Shown: piece after piece, positions 1 through 12,100 of the stretch
How positions within the stretch are numbered: the first letter of the stretch is position 1
How the letters are laid out: each line of letters opens with the position of its first letter
NCBI GenBank assembly: GCA_030407315.1
Contig: JALQPE010002469.1
Location: 1-64,000, forward strand
Source of the DNA: Asparagopsis taxiformis
Taxonomy: Eukaryota; Rhodophyta; Florideophyceae; Bonnemaisoniales; Bonnemaisoniaceae
Direction of reading: 5' to 3'
Length of the DNA: 64,000 nt
Translations under genes and position numbers: made by a program
Notes under the pieces: model-generated
Told to the model about the DNA's origin: nothing
The model's database searches: none
What the model saw: only the letters and a program-made list of their open reading frames with translations

Positions 1-492
1 TTCGGTTGCAATTCTCTTTCGGATTGTCTATACTCTATTTACAGCATTATTCGATGTTTCTCCTTCAGTATGCAGCTAAACATCAATACCAAGACTTTTA
101 GGTTGGTTTGACATTGCGTAGGGGCATGATTTCTATTTCTGCTAATTTATCACGTCCAGAAAAATTGAAGATCATCCGCTGCCAAATCATCTGCCACATC
201 ATCGTCTGCCAAATCATCTGCCTTCCAGTTACGACGAGGTCATTATGAGTGGATGAGCTGTCTATTAAGGCTGTTGATGCGCGACGTATATAGGACCATT
301 TCATCATCCGGTTATCATGAAGATGACAGGTAAGGCTGGTACGTTGTCGAGTAGGTATCTTTCCCTCTCTCATTTCTTTCCACATGCTTTCCATGAAAGA
401 TAGTGCACTAACCATAAATATCGTTCTTCGCTGATCCTATTCTAGTCTATTGATTGCAAATGATTCTGGCATAGGTATTGGTTATAGGTGGA

Positions 493-520
493 ATGACGAA
501 AGCTTGCAAGCTTTCGTCAT
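493..520. repeat. Perfect 28-bp palindrome
   Basis: Two 14-base arms (ATGACGAAAGCTTG and its complement) meet with no spacer. The symmetry continues outward with one bulge to about 485-530. It lies in the non-coding interior of the CACTA-type element. Function unknown; it could form a cruciform or RNA hairpin. Confidence 0.85.
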
Positions 521-1059
521 CCAACCTACAACAATACCTTTGCACGCAAAATAGTTCAATGATGGTAAGTTTGTTCATTCCATTCATACTCAGTTCTTCT
601 CATCCTTTACAATACTTTTCTATATCCGATTGCTAACCTGTTGCAAATCATCTGTAATGGTGTTTATTCCCTCCTGTCTGAACATCACATGTAGTTTTGA
701 AACAGCGAGGAACTCGATTTGCTTGCACACATAGTCCTGGTTGTAGAGATAGTAAAGATTTTAGATACGATAGTTCGATTTAATGAGTAGTCTAGTCTAA
801 TGATAGAACTGAAACCACCTTCAGGCATCGTTGTCCTTGCTACATAAAAATTCTGACATCCTTTTAGATCACACTTGGTTATCCCTACACACTTCTATGA
901 AGACCACCGAGAGAGATACTCCATTCTGCCCGACATTTCGTAGCCAGATGCCTGAACATGCGGCTGGAATGGCATTTCCACCTCATTCTATCGTCCTGAA
1001 CATCAATTGTAGGCACTAGAAAGTATTACCCTAGGCATCATATTCTACTACTTTCCCGT

Positions 1060-2225
1060 TCTGTCCGAGTCAGTACCGCCAGGCACTACAATTTACTGGT
1101 TCAGTATAGACTTCCCGGCAGTAAATTGTACTGTCTCAAGCACTAGTTCCAGGTAGTGAAATGTACTGCCACAGGTAGCACTTCCAGGTAGTACACTGCA
1201 CTGCCACAGGGCAGTAACTGGTACTGTCCTATGCCCCTGTCGAGTACAACACTATCAGACAGTACTTTACGCTGATCTGGACAGCTCTATAATACATCAA
1301 AAATCTACTACTTTTTGTAGTGCTGTGGGGGCAGCAATTCACATATCCTGGAGCAGTACAGCGTGGCAGTGATTTACACATACGCAAGTAGTAGAGCACG
1401 GGCAGCACTTTCCACCACGGCAAGTAGCACGGTACGGTAGCACTTTTCGTATCATAAAGCAGTACTATCAGGCAGCTTTTCCCAGAGACTATCAGCACCT
1501 CATTTCATTGCTTTCACACATTTCGTCAGACATCATAATTACTGTCCCCACTCGCTTCCACAGGCAGTAGAATACACAGCCTCGAAGCATGTCTGCTGTC
1601 ATCATATTCCACTGCATTACTCTACTACCAGAACATAGACTTGTCACTACCTGTAAGTACAAAAAAAAGCAGCACCACACAGCAGCAGAAATTACTGCTT
1701 TGTCTCCAATAATAGAATACAGTACATTTCTCTGCCTCTGCCATGACCTGCAGGCAGTATCATACAGTACATCGGGGCACTACCTAAATATAGCAAAATG
1801 TGCTGCCGTCATTCGGGCCCGCAGCCAGCACAGAACGCTGCCGGAAACACTAGCTTCTACTGCCACACGGTGCATCCCACGCCACCAAATAGTACTGCCG
1901 TGGGCCATATTCCTGGACAGCATATTTTACTCCCTCCCCGTGCTGCCCAAGTCAGCACAATATACTACTTTATTTTACAGGCCAATGTAGCACAAATCAC
2001 TGCCAGAAAGACAATCTAAATCCAGCAACTATCACTGCCTCCCACCACTGCCTCACCTCATACATCCAGGCAGTACTTTCTACTGCCGTCGGCAGCACAT
2101 GGCCACTGCCTCCGGGCAGTGCACTGTACTGCCGGCAAGTAGGGCATTAATTTATATTTTTACAGTACTAAATTTTACTGCCTCAGGCAGTAAATTTTAC
2201 TGCCGTACAGTACTGCCCCAGGCCC
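1060..2225. repeat. Subterminal array of GGCAGTA / TACTGCC motifs
   Basis: Dozens of short, degenerate, near-palindromic motifs (GGCAGTA, TACTGCC, CAGTACTGCC) occur in both orientations at 15-40 bp spacing up to about 20 bp from the CACTA terminus. The same motif family fills 15030-15740 next to the second CACTA end. Arrays like this are the usual transposase-binding subterminal repeats of CACTA/EnSpm elements; the binding role here is inferred. Short ORFs crossing the array are not convincing genes. Confidence 0.75.
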
Positions 2226-2356
2226 GATTTCAGACACAGTAGTGACAACCATCCAGGTCATGCGTACAGACGCCGAGTTCCCCTCAACGGGACGCGAACC
2301 CTCCATCGGGAGCCGAAATTCGCATAGCGAACCAAGCAAGTCAAGCACCCGCCCAT

Positions 2357-2806
2357 TTGGCAAAACCCAAACCGGGTCGACAAACTCGCTCAAGTGCGAA
2401 GAAGATAGCCACGGCAAACCCCGTAAGGTCTTTGGAAGCCACCCCCAATGGGGAACAAGAGAAAGCGCCACAGGGCACGCAGCCGAACTCGGAACGAGTA
2501 GCTCTCCCTGAAGGGACGAAGGAAACCCCAGAGGGAAGTAGCGACGCCGGACGCGCAACCTCAGAGGAGGAGTATCCCATCGATGATCTCCTAGATTACG
2601 TCACTGATGACGACGGGGAACAATGGTTCCTGGTAAAGTGGTATGGCTACCGAAAGCCGACATGGACGCAACGCGCGAACGTCCCCCTGAATGGGCATCA
2701 AGGTACTTCCGTCGAAGACAACACCGCGAAGGTGACCGGCAACCACGCCGAGCGCGCACGCGCAAACCCAAGAGAGGGAAGAAGTAGAGTAACCCAACAG
2801 GGATAA
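2357..2806 (+). pseudogene. Chromovirus A pol C-terminus with chromodomain, frameshifted
   Basis: The 149-codon frame matches the C-terminal tail of chromovirus A pol (36779-37210). It is a basic, Pro/Thr-rich linker followed by a chromodomain with the expected DDDGEQWFLVKWYGY strand and a following W. Such domains target integrase to chromatin. After the aligned Asn-Val-Pro the frame is lost: the full copy has one more C in a C run here, so the last helix (EWASRYF in the full copy) is replaced by unrelated sequence. The upstream pol domains are missing, so this is a remnant. Confidence 0.85.
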
Positions 2807-3092
2807 GAACCGAACAAGGTACCCACTGGGTGGAGCTACCAAACCTCGAGGGGTCAAGCCAAAAAGGGCGCACTTTATCACCGCCAACAGGAGCCGCTGT
2901 GGAAATTTAGATTTCAGGAAATGAAAAAATTGGCCAATAGGGGTTCAACAAACAAGTTCACACGTCATCGTGATGATGCATCTTTAATGTACCTCAGAGG
3001 TGCCTCAGGACTACCTGATGAACAATGGCGCAACGCAAAAGCGTGTTCAAACTACCGTTAGAGGTTATTCTCCCAAAGGCAATTGCCAGTCC

Positions 3093-6000
3093 TTAGCGAC
3101 GATAATGGCTAGAAGGCCGAGGCCGATGAGAGGCAGACGGTGCCGTAGGGGCAGGAGCGCGTACATTCGTCGAAGGACGAGGATGGCGGGGTGCAACCCT
3201 TGGGAAGGTAGGATTACGACGCAAACCGCGTTGCGGAACTGCACTAGAACCCCGACGACGGGCAGGCACAGGGCCATGCGAAGACGCAACCGCAGAGGCG
3301 GATAACCCAACTGCTGGGATGGACGCGGGAGGCGGAGAAACATCTGGCGACTCAGGCGACCCCAACCGGGCATCAAGACGCGCAAGCAGAGGATTACTAG
3401 CATCCGCAGCACCCACGGGGGAATGAAGACGAGTACGCACGTTGCGTTCGGGAAGACCCTCATCGGGAGATCGAGCGCGACGACGCGAGTAACCAGGCTG
3501 AACTGCCTCCTCGCCACCCTCTTCGGGAATAACTGCTTGCTGCAGTAGACGCCTGGCGTCCTCCAACTCACCTTCTCACTCCCCAACCCGGGTTCGCAAT
3601 TCTGCTGCCTCCAGGCGTGCGGCCTCAACCTCCCTATCCGCTGTGCGGCGACGCTCTCGGGCGATGTTACGCTGTTCGCGTCCTTGTTTATAGCGAGCAG
3701 CTAACGTGATGCACGACAATGCGAGTCCATCCAACGCGGATCTTACGATGTAACGCCCATTGGCAGAGGCAAAAATGGAAGCCACCGTACCATCCCCGAG
3801 ATCATCGGCCAACCGCCGCACATGCGGAATCGATAGCAATTCGCGACTCGACAATTCCCCACGTAGGATATCAACAGCAGGAGGCTGACGCGTGACTACA
3901 TCATCACCGTTCACGGATGGCTCAGAGCCTTGGTCTGATGTCAGAAGCGCCTCCATGGCGGGACCCACTTGGGATGAAGGGGCAGCTGTAGGCTGAGGGG
4001 TTGGCGCGGTAGGCGCGACGGTCATCGGGACCTGACTTTCGTACAAGTCATCAGCACCACTGGGTGGCAAGGAAGCAACGGGAGCGAAGCTCCGTCCTGC
4101 GTAAGGCGAACGCCCAGCTGGGCCTCCCGCCTCGGCGGCTGTCCACCACGGACGCGGCACAAATGCCTCGCCAACAGGCTGATATTTGTAAGAGTCGGGA
4201 TGACCGTCGGAATACCTGTCAGGCTCCACGCCGTAGTACCCATCTTCGGTGAACTCACCATCTCTGCGATAAGGCGGCAGCTCTGCGACTGTACCATCTC
4301 GATGGTTTAACACGTTAATACGTAACGCCCTCACCGGCAAGTCGACAGTCCTGTAGATAACCACCTTCTCCGGTGCCACTCCCGTGATGTTGGTACTGAC
4401 CAATTCCTGCGGGTAATCATCACCCCAAGGGCCACCTTCAGCAACCGACGCACTACCGAACCAGGTAACTCCCGACTATAGGGGACCACGTCCGACACCG
4501 GAACCTTCGGGATATCGTACCAAGTACTGCTCACCCTATTGAGGAGTTCCTCCGCCATCACCGGCACAAAGCCCCGCGTCTCGGCGGTACGAGCCAACTC
4601 GATCCCTATAAGGATATCCCTCTCCAGCTCGAGGTACGATCGGAACCTGTCCATTCGCCATTCGGGCGCGTCGCGAAGAGCGGAATTATGGAAATACACC
4701 AGCGACGGAGGGTCGGCAACGGGCAAACACATCGGTGGAGATGACTTGCCTTCCCAAGTGGGATCATCCCATAGCGGGTCCAAAGCTTCCCTAGCTACCT
4801 TCATGGGCCTAGTGGCCGGCTCAGCAGAGCTACCATGACGGTGCGCGAACACGCGATAATCGTTCGCCGTCACCTGACGCCCCATCCTTCGGGAAGTGAC
4901 CCTAGCGTGCAAACGCATATGATGCTCATAGCTACCCGTATCGGGACGTGGAGGATACGCAAACCAGCGAGACCGAATCATCGGCATGTCCGCTACGGAG
5001 CCTTGGTACGATCCTTCTTGGAACAAGCGACGATTCATACGTTCGACGTAGAGCGCATCTCCGGGATGGAGCAGGAAAGTCCTGTCGCTGCATAGCGTAT
5101 GAGGGACACGGAAGTGACGCATAGGGCGACTCGAAGGGAGACGGGCGTAAGCCGACCAACATTCGTTTTGAACCTGATGGTTTTGACCCCGGAGGGAGCT
5201 CATGAGAAGCATATCGCGACGTAACTCGCTTCTCGGGCGATCCGTAAAGTCCCTACGAGGGAGTCGCGCAAATGGGTAGTGTTCCCAAGGAGCGGCGAGC
5301 TCACGCCTGAAAGGCAAGGCTTGCGAGTCGAATACCACCAGCTCATCAGCATTTGCTGGGTAGAATTCTCCCATGGAGCGCCAATTGGCAGTCGGCTTAG
5401 GTGCCCGAGGGGGAGTGTCGTGAGACGGAGCAGCTGGTGCTGAGGCAGACGCAACCGCGTAAGGATCAACTAGGGCGGTGCCCGACGGTCGTACGCCTAC
5501 AGAGGCATCGGCGGCAGCCGCACCAGACCCACTTCGGGTAACTCTGCCAGTAGAGGCATATGGGTCTAGGACCTTCTCTACAAGTTGAGCATTAGCCTTC
5601 TCGGCTGCAGCCTTCTCGGCTTCTGCCCGAGCAGCCTCGCGGCGCAACTCTTCTTCTCTACGCTTTCGAGCGTCCGCCAGAATTTGCTGGTTGCGGCGAC
5701 CATAGTCCTCATAGGGATTCGCTGACGCGTCATGACCAGAAGAGGTACGAGCCGCCGGGGCGGAAGGACGAGAAGTAATCGGACGCGAACTTGGCGAAGG
5801 CCTGACATTCGGCTGCCTTGTTGGCCTGGGCGTAGCGCCTCCCTCGGCGACGACTTCTATCACCTCCTCGGTGTCGGCCGGCATGGCTCCCCTTGAGGAC
5901 GGGCCGGCGGCCTTCGATGACTCACCTTCGCGTGACGGCGGATTAACCGATGACGGTTTGACACTTGCCACTGGGGTGGAAGGCTTCGGGGAAGCTGGCG

Positions 6001-6358
6001 ATTCAGCCGGAACAGAATCGCGCTCTTGTGCGCTAGCCCTGGTAGGGGGGACCGTCTCTTCGGAACGTGCTTGCGCACTCGCAACCTTGCCAGCAGGCGA
6101 CGCTGGATCAGCGGTGCCTTTGGCGGCAGTCGAACGCGTTCGCGTTTGCGATTGAGCCGCGGTGGCTGACGGCGCGCGTGGCGCTGAAGTCGACGAAGAC
6201 TTAGCCGGTGTAGGCGGAACCCCGGTGCGGGAGGAGGAAGCCTGGTGGCGAGTCGTGGGACGGCGAACGCTGGAGCGTGTGGTAGGACGGTTGGGCGAAC
6301 CCATATTGTCTCCTTCCTCTTCAGAGGATTCGAATTGAATCGGAGCACGAGGGGTCAT
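3093..6358 (-). pseudogene. Antisense ORF of chromovirus A, copy 2, broken
   Basis: This copy of the large antisense protein is read against gag-pol. The start is placed at the ATG at 6356-6358 because that Met is conserved in all three copies. Its frame runs to about 4425, where one C is missing from a run that is longer in the full copy. It continues in another frame over 3576-4403 and stops at a TGA where the full copy has a Leu codon in its C-terminal coiled coil. It then continues over 3093-3566. The order is a Pro/Ser/Ala-rich N-terminus, a conserved central region, a coiled coil and a basic tail. Function unknown. The two breaks show that this copy is dead. Confidence 0.8.
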
Positions 6359-6847
6359 CCTAAAAGCCAGTAGAGGCGGTGACGGACGTTGATAAAAACC
6401 CTGAAGCGGGACGAATGAGCGGCCTATTGGCTTAAGTCTCCGGGAGGGAGCTGCGTTATTCAACCCAGGAAGGGGGATCGCGAGGCAATGGGCCGAAACG
6501 GCGAATGCAAGCCTCGAATTGGCACCGCTCGTGCGATCGCGCGGCTAATTATTTAGCAGATGGACGCGAAAACCCTTTGAGGGATAGTGGAAAGGACGCG
6601 AATGCGTGGATGCAGTTGGACACCGAAAGGGTGAATACGCTGTGTTGCGTTAGGATGAGGATGAACCTGGAACAGGTATGAATTCCAATAGGAAACGGTC
6701 GGGCGGAACTCGGGAAGAGTCGGATGGACAACACATTTAGTGTGCACGCGCCGCGCGCGGGAAAATTTTGAATTGCACAATGCAACGGCCACAGCCAAAA
6801 ATTGTAATTTTATTTGATCAAATTTTGTCGGGACGACAAATCTCTCA

Positions 6848-6858
6848 GGAGGGGGCCG
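6848..6858 (+). other. Polypurine tract of chromovirus A copy 2
   Basis: The purine-rich AGGAGGGGGCCG lies directly before the TG of the 3' LTR. It is repeated at 41272-41283 and, inverted, at about 60794-60806. It is the expected primer for plus-strand synthesis. Confidence 0.7.
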
Positions 6859-7544
6859 TGTCGTACCGCCTGGCGGTCCTCGCTGATCGAGGCGTGTCGC
6901 TTCCCTATTGGGTACCCACTTACGGGATGTGCCAATCAGAAGGCACCAGCCAACTGGCGTGTTTCCTATACTTAGGACCAGCTATGGCTGACAAATAACC
7001 CCACCCGGGCCTATCGGCCCCGGCCAAGACCCCACAAGAGGCAAATTTTAACTTAGGCTGATCAGCCATACATTACAATGTAAGCCTATTGGCAATGACC
7101 TCGCGGGTAGGCGAGCGCCAGTAATTGGGTTCTGATTGGTCACTAACTGGATATTTATTCCTAACCACTAACCCTAGCTTACAGTAGACTTAGTATAAAA
7201 ACTGCCACTGGAATAGCCAGTAGGCACGGTTTCTAGAGTAACGTAAACTCAAGTGGAATTACGACCCACAGGAACAGTGTTCGCATACCTATTGTTCAAC
7301 CCCTCTCCGGGAAAACCTTAGGGTTAGCCAACAGCTCGACGGATTACGTCATCTTGCTCCATTAATACGCCTCTCGCGTGAGCACCCCTTTGTCACACAA
7401 CCCCCTCCGGGTAACGACACCTTCTCTCTCACGAGACTACCCGCTGGGTACCTATAAGGTTCATCTGCTCTACCACTTCCTCTACCGAGGCTCGGGACAC
7501 CTGTCGGGTGGTTTGCCGCTCTAGCGGATTTTCTACCTGCTACA
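6859..7544 (+). repeat. 3' LTR of chromovirus A copy 2 (686 bp)
   Basis: It begins TGTCGTACC and ends GCTACA, and matches the LTRs at 16605-17291, 41284-41967 and 60110-60793. It carries a TATA-like TATAAAAA near 7194. The 3' end joins a broken ParB-like gene at 7545. The matching target duplication on the other side is not available because the left half of the element is missing. Confidence 0.93.
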
Positions 7545-7994
7545 AGGCATAGTTGCAGAGCAGCTATGCGATGAGAGCCATCGATGCAGTAAAACTCGTC
7601 TCCTTCGTTATCTTCCATTTTGCAGACTGTAATCATAGTTCCAGTGGTAGAGGAAACCTCTATCCATGAAAATGCTGGCCAGTTCGTTTACACGACCCGG
7701 TCGCACCAAACGGGAGGTCACTGTCGGAAACTTCACTTTGCGAGGATCAACTTGCACTTTAGAAGAGCTGTACTGAGCAATAGTGATGCTTTTCTCTTCA
7801 GCAGAAGGAGAATTGCTCTTCTCCGCTGTAGTATTCATGATACTATTGTCTCCCATTGTAATCCCTGCAATCTCAGTTCGTTCAATCGGTTCTCTGTTCA
7901 AATGTTGTGTAGACGATGAAATCCACAATTGTGGTACCTCCGAGTGCGCTTCCCGTCTCTCAGCTTCCTCTCTTATACTGTCCGGACAAGACAT
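7545..7994 (-). pseudogene. ParB/sulfiredoxin-like fold gene fragment, broken
   Basis: The N-terminal frame (from 7994, or from an internal Met-Gly-Asp) ends in a stretch with VDPRKVKFP, SRLVRPGRVNELASIF and then MDRGF. One frame shift later the reading continues as GDEFYCIDGSHRIAAL. Together this is the pattern of the ParB/Srx-type domain (PF02195): an R residue, a helix of the LA-xSI type and a terminal IDGxHRxxA motif. It is a weak family-level match and no substrate can be named. The frame break is near 7640-7655. The gene is also cut by the chromovirus A LTR at 7544, 16 residues after the motif begins, so the C-terminus is lost. The preserved first 130 codons look like a real former host gene. 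Confidence 0.5.
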
Positions 7995-8061
7995 TCCCTA
8001 CCTACCTTCAGTCCTGATGAACCTTACGCTGCACCCGCTCAGCACCTCTGACTCTACCTGA

Positions 8062-8670
8062 TCCTGATACCTCCACAAAGCGTTTAGCCCTTTCCATCAA
8101 TCTACACCTAATAGTATGTACCTCTAGCGCATATAATGCAATCGAACCCGTTTACCTCACCACGTCAATTATCATTCATATTCCAACAACCTATTTCATC
8201 CACACTCTCCACCTCGCTTCTTCTTCCGTACCATTGATTCCTATCAATCGATTCTACGTGAGTTTTATACATTTACTACGATCCACCTCTCCTACAAGTC
8301 TGAAAAATTCATTTCTACAATACCTTTTGCTACTCACAAATAAACGGTTCCCGTGCAGGCCACTGCTTGAATTTCTTCCTATTGGCGTACTCGGCTGCAA
8401 AGGATTCATAGACTATTTAAACGGTGATCATATAAATGGTTTTCAATGTGCTCCAATGGACAATACACCAATGCACATCAATATGAATTCATTTCAACTA
8501 TCTATTCACTACTGCGATTCAGTTTTCTTGCATACCAAATCTCATTGCGTTCCTACCCTAGTCGATTCAAAATGCTTCCTCCTCGTCAGTTGATCAATAT
8601 TCCTTATTCCTTACAACGAGCAGGTCCTCTGGACATCCTAAAGTTGGTTACTTAACCTTAACTATCGATG
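8062..8670. other. No gene recognised
   Basis: AT-rich sequence with short frames only (the longest is 119 codons at 8234-8593, plus strand, with no recognisable motif and a Ser/Leu/Phe-rich composition). I see nothing that supports a gene. Confidence 0.5.
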
Positions 8671-9069
8671 AATTTGCTGTAATGAAACGTTTTCTTACAG
8701 CAAAGTCATCGTTACGATGACTTTGCTGTAAGAAAAGAAAACATTACAGCAGCCATGATTTCTTTACCGGGTAAAAAAATTGTGGCCGCTGTAATGAAAC
8801 GTTTTCTTACAGAAAAGTCATCGTAACGATGACTTTGCTGTAAGAAAGCAATCATTACAGCGGCCACATTTTTTTTACCCGGTAAAAAATTCTTCGGCCA
8901 CTGCAAGGAAACGGTTTCTTACAGCAAAGTCATCGTTACGATGACTTTGCTGTAAGAAAGCAAATCATTACAGCTGCCACGATTTTTTTACCCGGTAAAA
9001 AATTCTTGGCCACTGTAATGGAAACGTTTTCTTACAGCAAAGTCATCGTAACGATGACTTTGCTGTAAG
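8671..9069. repeat. Tandem array of alternating long palindromes (about 112-bp period)
   Basis: Four copies of palindrome 1 are centred at 8713, 8825, 8937 and 9050. Each has 21-base arms that start TTTCTTACAGCAAAGTCATC (with one arm mismatch in copy 2) around a 3-base spacer that alternates TTA, TAA, TTA, TAA. Between them lie three copies of palindrome 2, centred on TTTACCCGGTAAA or TTTACCGGGTAAA and flanked by CATTACAG/CTGTAATG arms. The period is 112, 112 and 113 bp. The array lies about 120 bp past the 3' end of the minus-strand Tnp2-like transposase, where a CACTA-type element would carry subterminal repeats. No protein is encoded. Confidence 0.95.
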
Positions 9070-9189
9070 CATACCTCCCTCCATCCTCTCAGATCCTCTC
9101 CCCACTACTTTGCACCAATCCACCAACGCCCTAGAGTGTACAATTCATATGTGATGCATCTGGTTATTCATTTTATTCTTCCCTAAAAA

Positions 9190-12100
9190 TCATGCAGCCC
9201 TCGGTGGAAATCCGTCTCGCCTACATAGTGCATATATCTCTCCACCCTCCAGCAGTCCGGGTCCGTGCCTTACCTCCCTCATGTTCTCATCATATTCGCA
9301 TACACTCCCCTTGCAATAGTGCATAGCAAACACCTCAGTGACTCCCTCACTCATCTCCACAATTACTGCTCGTCGCCTCTCTTCGACCTTGAACACTCCT
9401 TCATCAGTTTTTTGCAAACCCAGGCAAACTCCATAAGCTGTACCTCGCTCATCTCTCGCACTCTCGTTCCTCAGGATAAAGAATGCTAGAACAATAAAAA
9501 ACCGCGGTTCATAATTAATTCTTCCCCGCATTATCTCTGATGTGAGACGAGACGCCGGGTACAGAATCGCTTGTGAAGTTGCACCATCCTCACATTTCAT
9601 CTGTTCAGGGCAAACAGCATGGATGATAGCTCCTGATTCTAGAGAGCCAGACCTCTGCACTGTTTTCCTTCCCCACTCTGTCGTAGTGCTTCTAGAAACT
9701 CTTCTCACCATTCGGCATACTTTCCACACCCGCTTGTTCCGCTTCCGTACCTTTCGGTAAAGAACCGTTTGAAAACACCTACAGCACCCTCTGCCATATC
9801 ACATTTTCCATTCATGTACTCCTTGACCTCGTCAATAGATATACCTCCATGCCCTCTCCACGTCACAATTTCACCATCCGCCGACAATATCTTTCCTCGA
9901 CGCTGGGAGAGAAGCTGGAGAACCGGTTCCTGGAAGCAGTTTTTCACTACCTCGTCTTCCACATCTATTTCTCTCCCTAGCTCCTGTGAAAGAACGTTGA
10001 CCATTTGAGAGCATTCGGACGAGGACCAATGTTGTGGCTCCATGCCGATTTCGCGCAAAACAATGGCCACTCTCGTCTGCCAGTCATCCGCAAGAACTAA
10101 TTCCAGCGCTGAAAGCTGTTCGCTTTGGTGATTGGACATTCTCACACCTTTCTTCAGCGGCTGATGCATCCGTTCGAATATAAGCTCCTGCACGTGCTTC
10201 ACAGAGCCGTAGGCAGGAAGCGTATGAACACAAAACTCGACAAGACGATGAACATTAGGCTTGTCCAAATGTGCTCCTGCTCCCTTCACTTTCCGACAAT
10301 ACTCATTCAACGTCTCCACGTAGTCTACGGTTCTTCCCAGAATGTATTCATTCCTGCCACCTTCTCCGTCAGCCGTCTCTACTTCATGTGGACCGTCTTT
10401 CCACCATACGGGCATGAAACTAATACACGAAACCAGCTTCTGAAACATCACTACTAGTTTGACGGCCCCATCAAATTTTTCACGATGACCTTCCCCTTTC
10501 CCATCCATCATTCGAGCTGCGTTTTCGAATGCCATAGGTGCTATCAGCAGCACACTGAATATGTCACTCATGTTCATGGAAAGCAGATTGTTGGTTCCAA
10601 ATAAACGGTTCTGCCTTCCCATCCTGAACTTCTTCAGAGCGCCCAGAATTTGCAATTCAGCTACCTCTCGAATTCGTGGGCTGGCAGCTGAAATACAAGC
10701 GTTCAGTACATCTTGTGCCAGTCCAGACAATAGATGGTCAGGTGCTATCACTGCGGAACGGTACGGGTCAAACATTGCTGGGACAACTGAAACTCCGTTT
10801 TCCGTCTTCGGTACTTCTTCCTGCACTGCTTCCAAGGAAGTGCTCAGGACATGAAATGGTAAATCTTCCCCTTCTTCTGCAGCCAGTCCGAGAGTGCGAA
10901 GCTGGGTTTCTGTGGCATCCTTATGTGTCGATGCATTCCGATACTTGCTCCTGGCATGCGTCGGTGTTTGCCCGTTCACTACCGAAGTGTATGCATTCTT
11001 CGTGCCACCAGTACTGCTCAGGTCATATTTGCGGAAACTGCAGATGTGGCACGGAGAGTTTGATGTGTGTCCAAGAACATCCAGGGTATGTGAAACTGCA
11101 GGATAGTCTCCAATGCTCCCCACTGGGTCTAGAAATACCACAACATCTTCTCCCTCTGCATTTTTCGTTGGGAAACCCTCTGTGCTTCCTCGCACTATAT
11201 CTTGAACGATATATCGCAATACACAATTTGTGGATACTCCCAGAGGTGGCAAACCAATCACTCGAACCGCTTGGTAGCTTCCCCTTTTCCGAGGCGGTAG
11301 ATTGAGAGGTAACATATAGCATCCACCAAAACTTCCCTTCCTGCTTGTGAATGGTTCAAAGTCATCCGTGTAAAGGAGAATCGGTAAACAAAGTAGTTTC
11401 GACCATCCTCCAGCTTTCCCCAACATGGTGCATCTTCTCGCGGAGACGCTGGGTGCCATTGCGACCTGTGGTCTCCGAAACCATCCGAGAACACCCCTGA
11501 AACACGAATTTCTTCATAGTTGGGGCTTCCTAGTCTATCGGGCGGGTTTCTGGCTTCAGCAAAGCTCGCGCCCGGTGAAAAGCAAAGTAACATGGTGGAT
11601 GCTTCTCCGACCTGCTCTTTCAAATACCTGTTCACCAATACGACGTGTGGAACAATGTCACCCTCTTCCATTCCAATTGGTAATAGAACGGTTATCACGT
11701 CCCCAGCTCGTGTTCCTTTTCCCTTGGCTCCTGCTCCGATTACACATTGCAATATCGCTCGCAGAGCATGCTGCCTCTCCCATTCCAATAGATGTGACAT
11801 TCGCGGCTGCAGATATTTTTCGACATGCACATCATGCTCACCGTCGTGTCGAGCCTCATAGGTAACTATGGTCCTAGCATGAAGTTCCCACAACGACGTA
11901 ACCGCCACTCTTCTCCTCTTCGGTTTCCCACCATATCTGTCATTCTTCCTGAACCCTTTTGCTCTTTCGATGACGGCAACCTGACGAGCTCCTGGATGAC
12001 ATCGGATTCGAATTGCTGTTCCATCAGGTACATAAATGTGCTTCAAACCCTTTTTCCCATCGCTGTCAATGGGAACAACTGCTGTGCGAACGAATGGGTC

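Larger units (their letters stand above)
1..2244. mobile_element. CACTA-type DNA transposon, right end and interior (left end outside the window)
   Basis: The segment ends at 2244 with GTAGTG, the reverse complement of a CACTA terminus (CACTAC). Its last bases match the end of a second copy at 15738-15761: both read GGCCC, then a TTTCA-containing stretch, then GTAGTG. Inside the terminus lies more than 1 kb of GGCAGTA/TACTGCC subterminal motifs, which is typical of CACTA elements. Bases 1-1060 show no convincing coding region and are taken as element interior. Just right of the end, homology to chromovirus A pol begins, so the element probably inserted into that retrotransposon. The left terminus and the target duplication cannot be seen. 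Confidence 0.65.
2245..7544 (+). mobile_element. Chromovirus A, copy 2: 3' fragment (pol tail, antisense ORF, 3' LTR)
   Basis: From about 2258 onward the sequence is nearly identical to 36690-41967 of the full chromovirus A. It contains the end of pol with the chromodomain, the large antisense ORF, a polypurine tract and the 3' LTR. gag, protease, reverse transcriptase, integrase and the 5' LTR are absent; the CACTA-type element occupies their place on the left. Relative to the full copy this fragment has single-base losses in C runs (2686-2690 and 4423-4426) and a nonsense change at 3576-3578. Confidence 0.9.

Noticed and set aside
170..230. Short ATCATCTGCCA tandem repeat as a regulatory array
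   Set aside because: Only about four imperfect units; no context supports a function.
823..827. AGGCA as the left target duplication of chromovirus A copy 2
   Set aside because: It matches the 5 bases after the 3' LTR (7545-7549), but no LTR start follows it, so the match is chance.
8507..8530. CACTACTG as the left end of the CACTA-type element ending at 15761
   Set aside because: Only the first 8 bases fit and no subterminal motif array follows.
8671..9069. Palindrome array as a CRISPR array
   Set aside because: The units are contiguous palindromes with repeated, not unique, intervening sequence, and the genome is eukaryotic.
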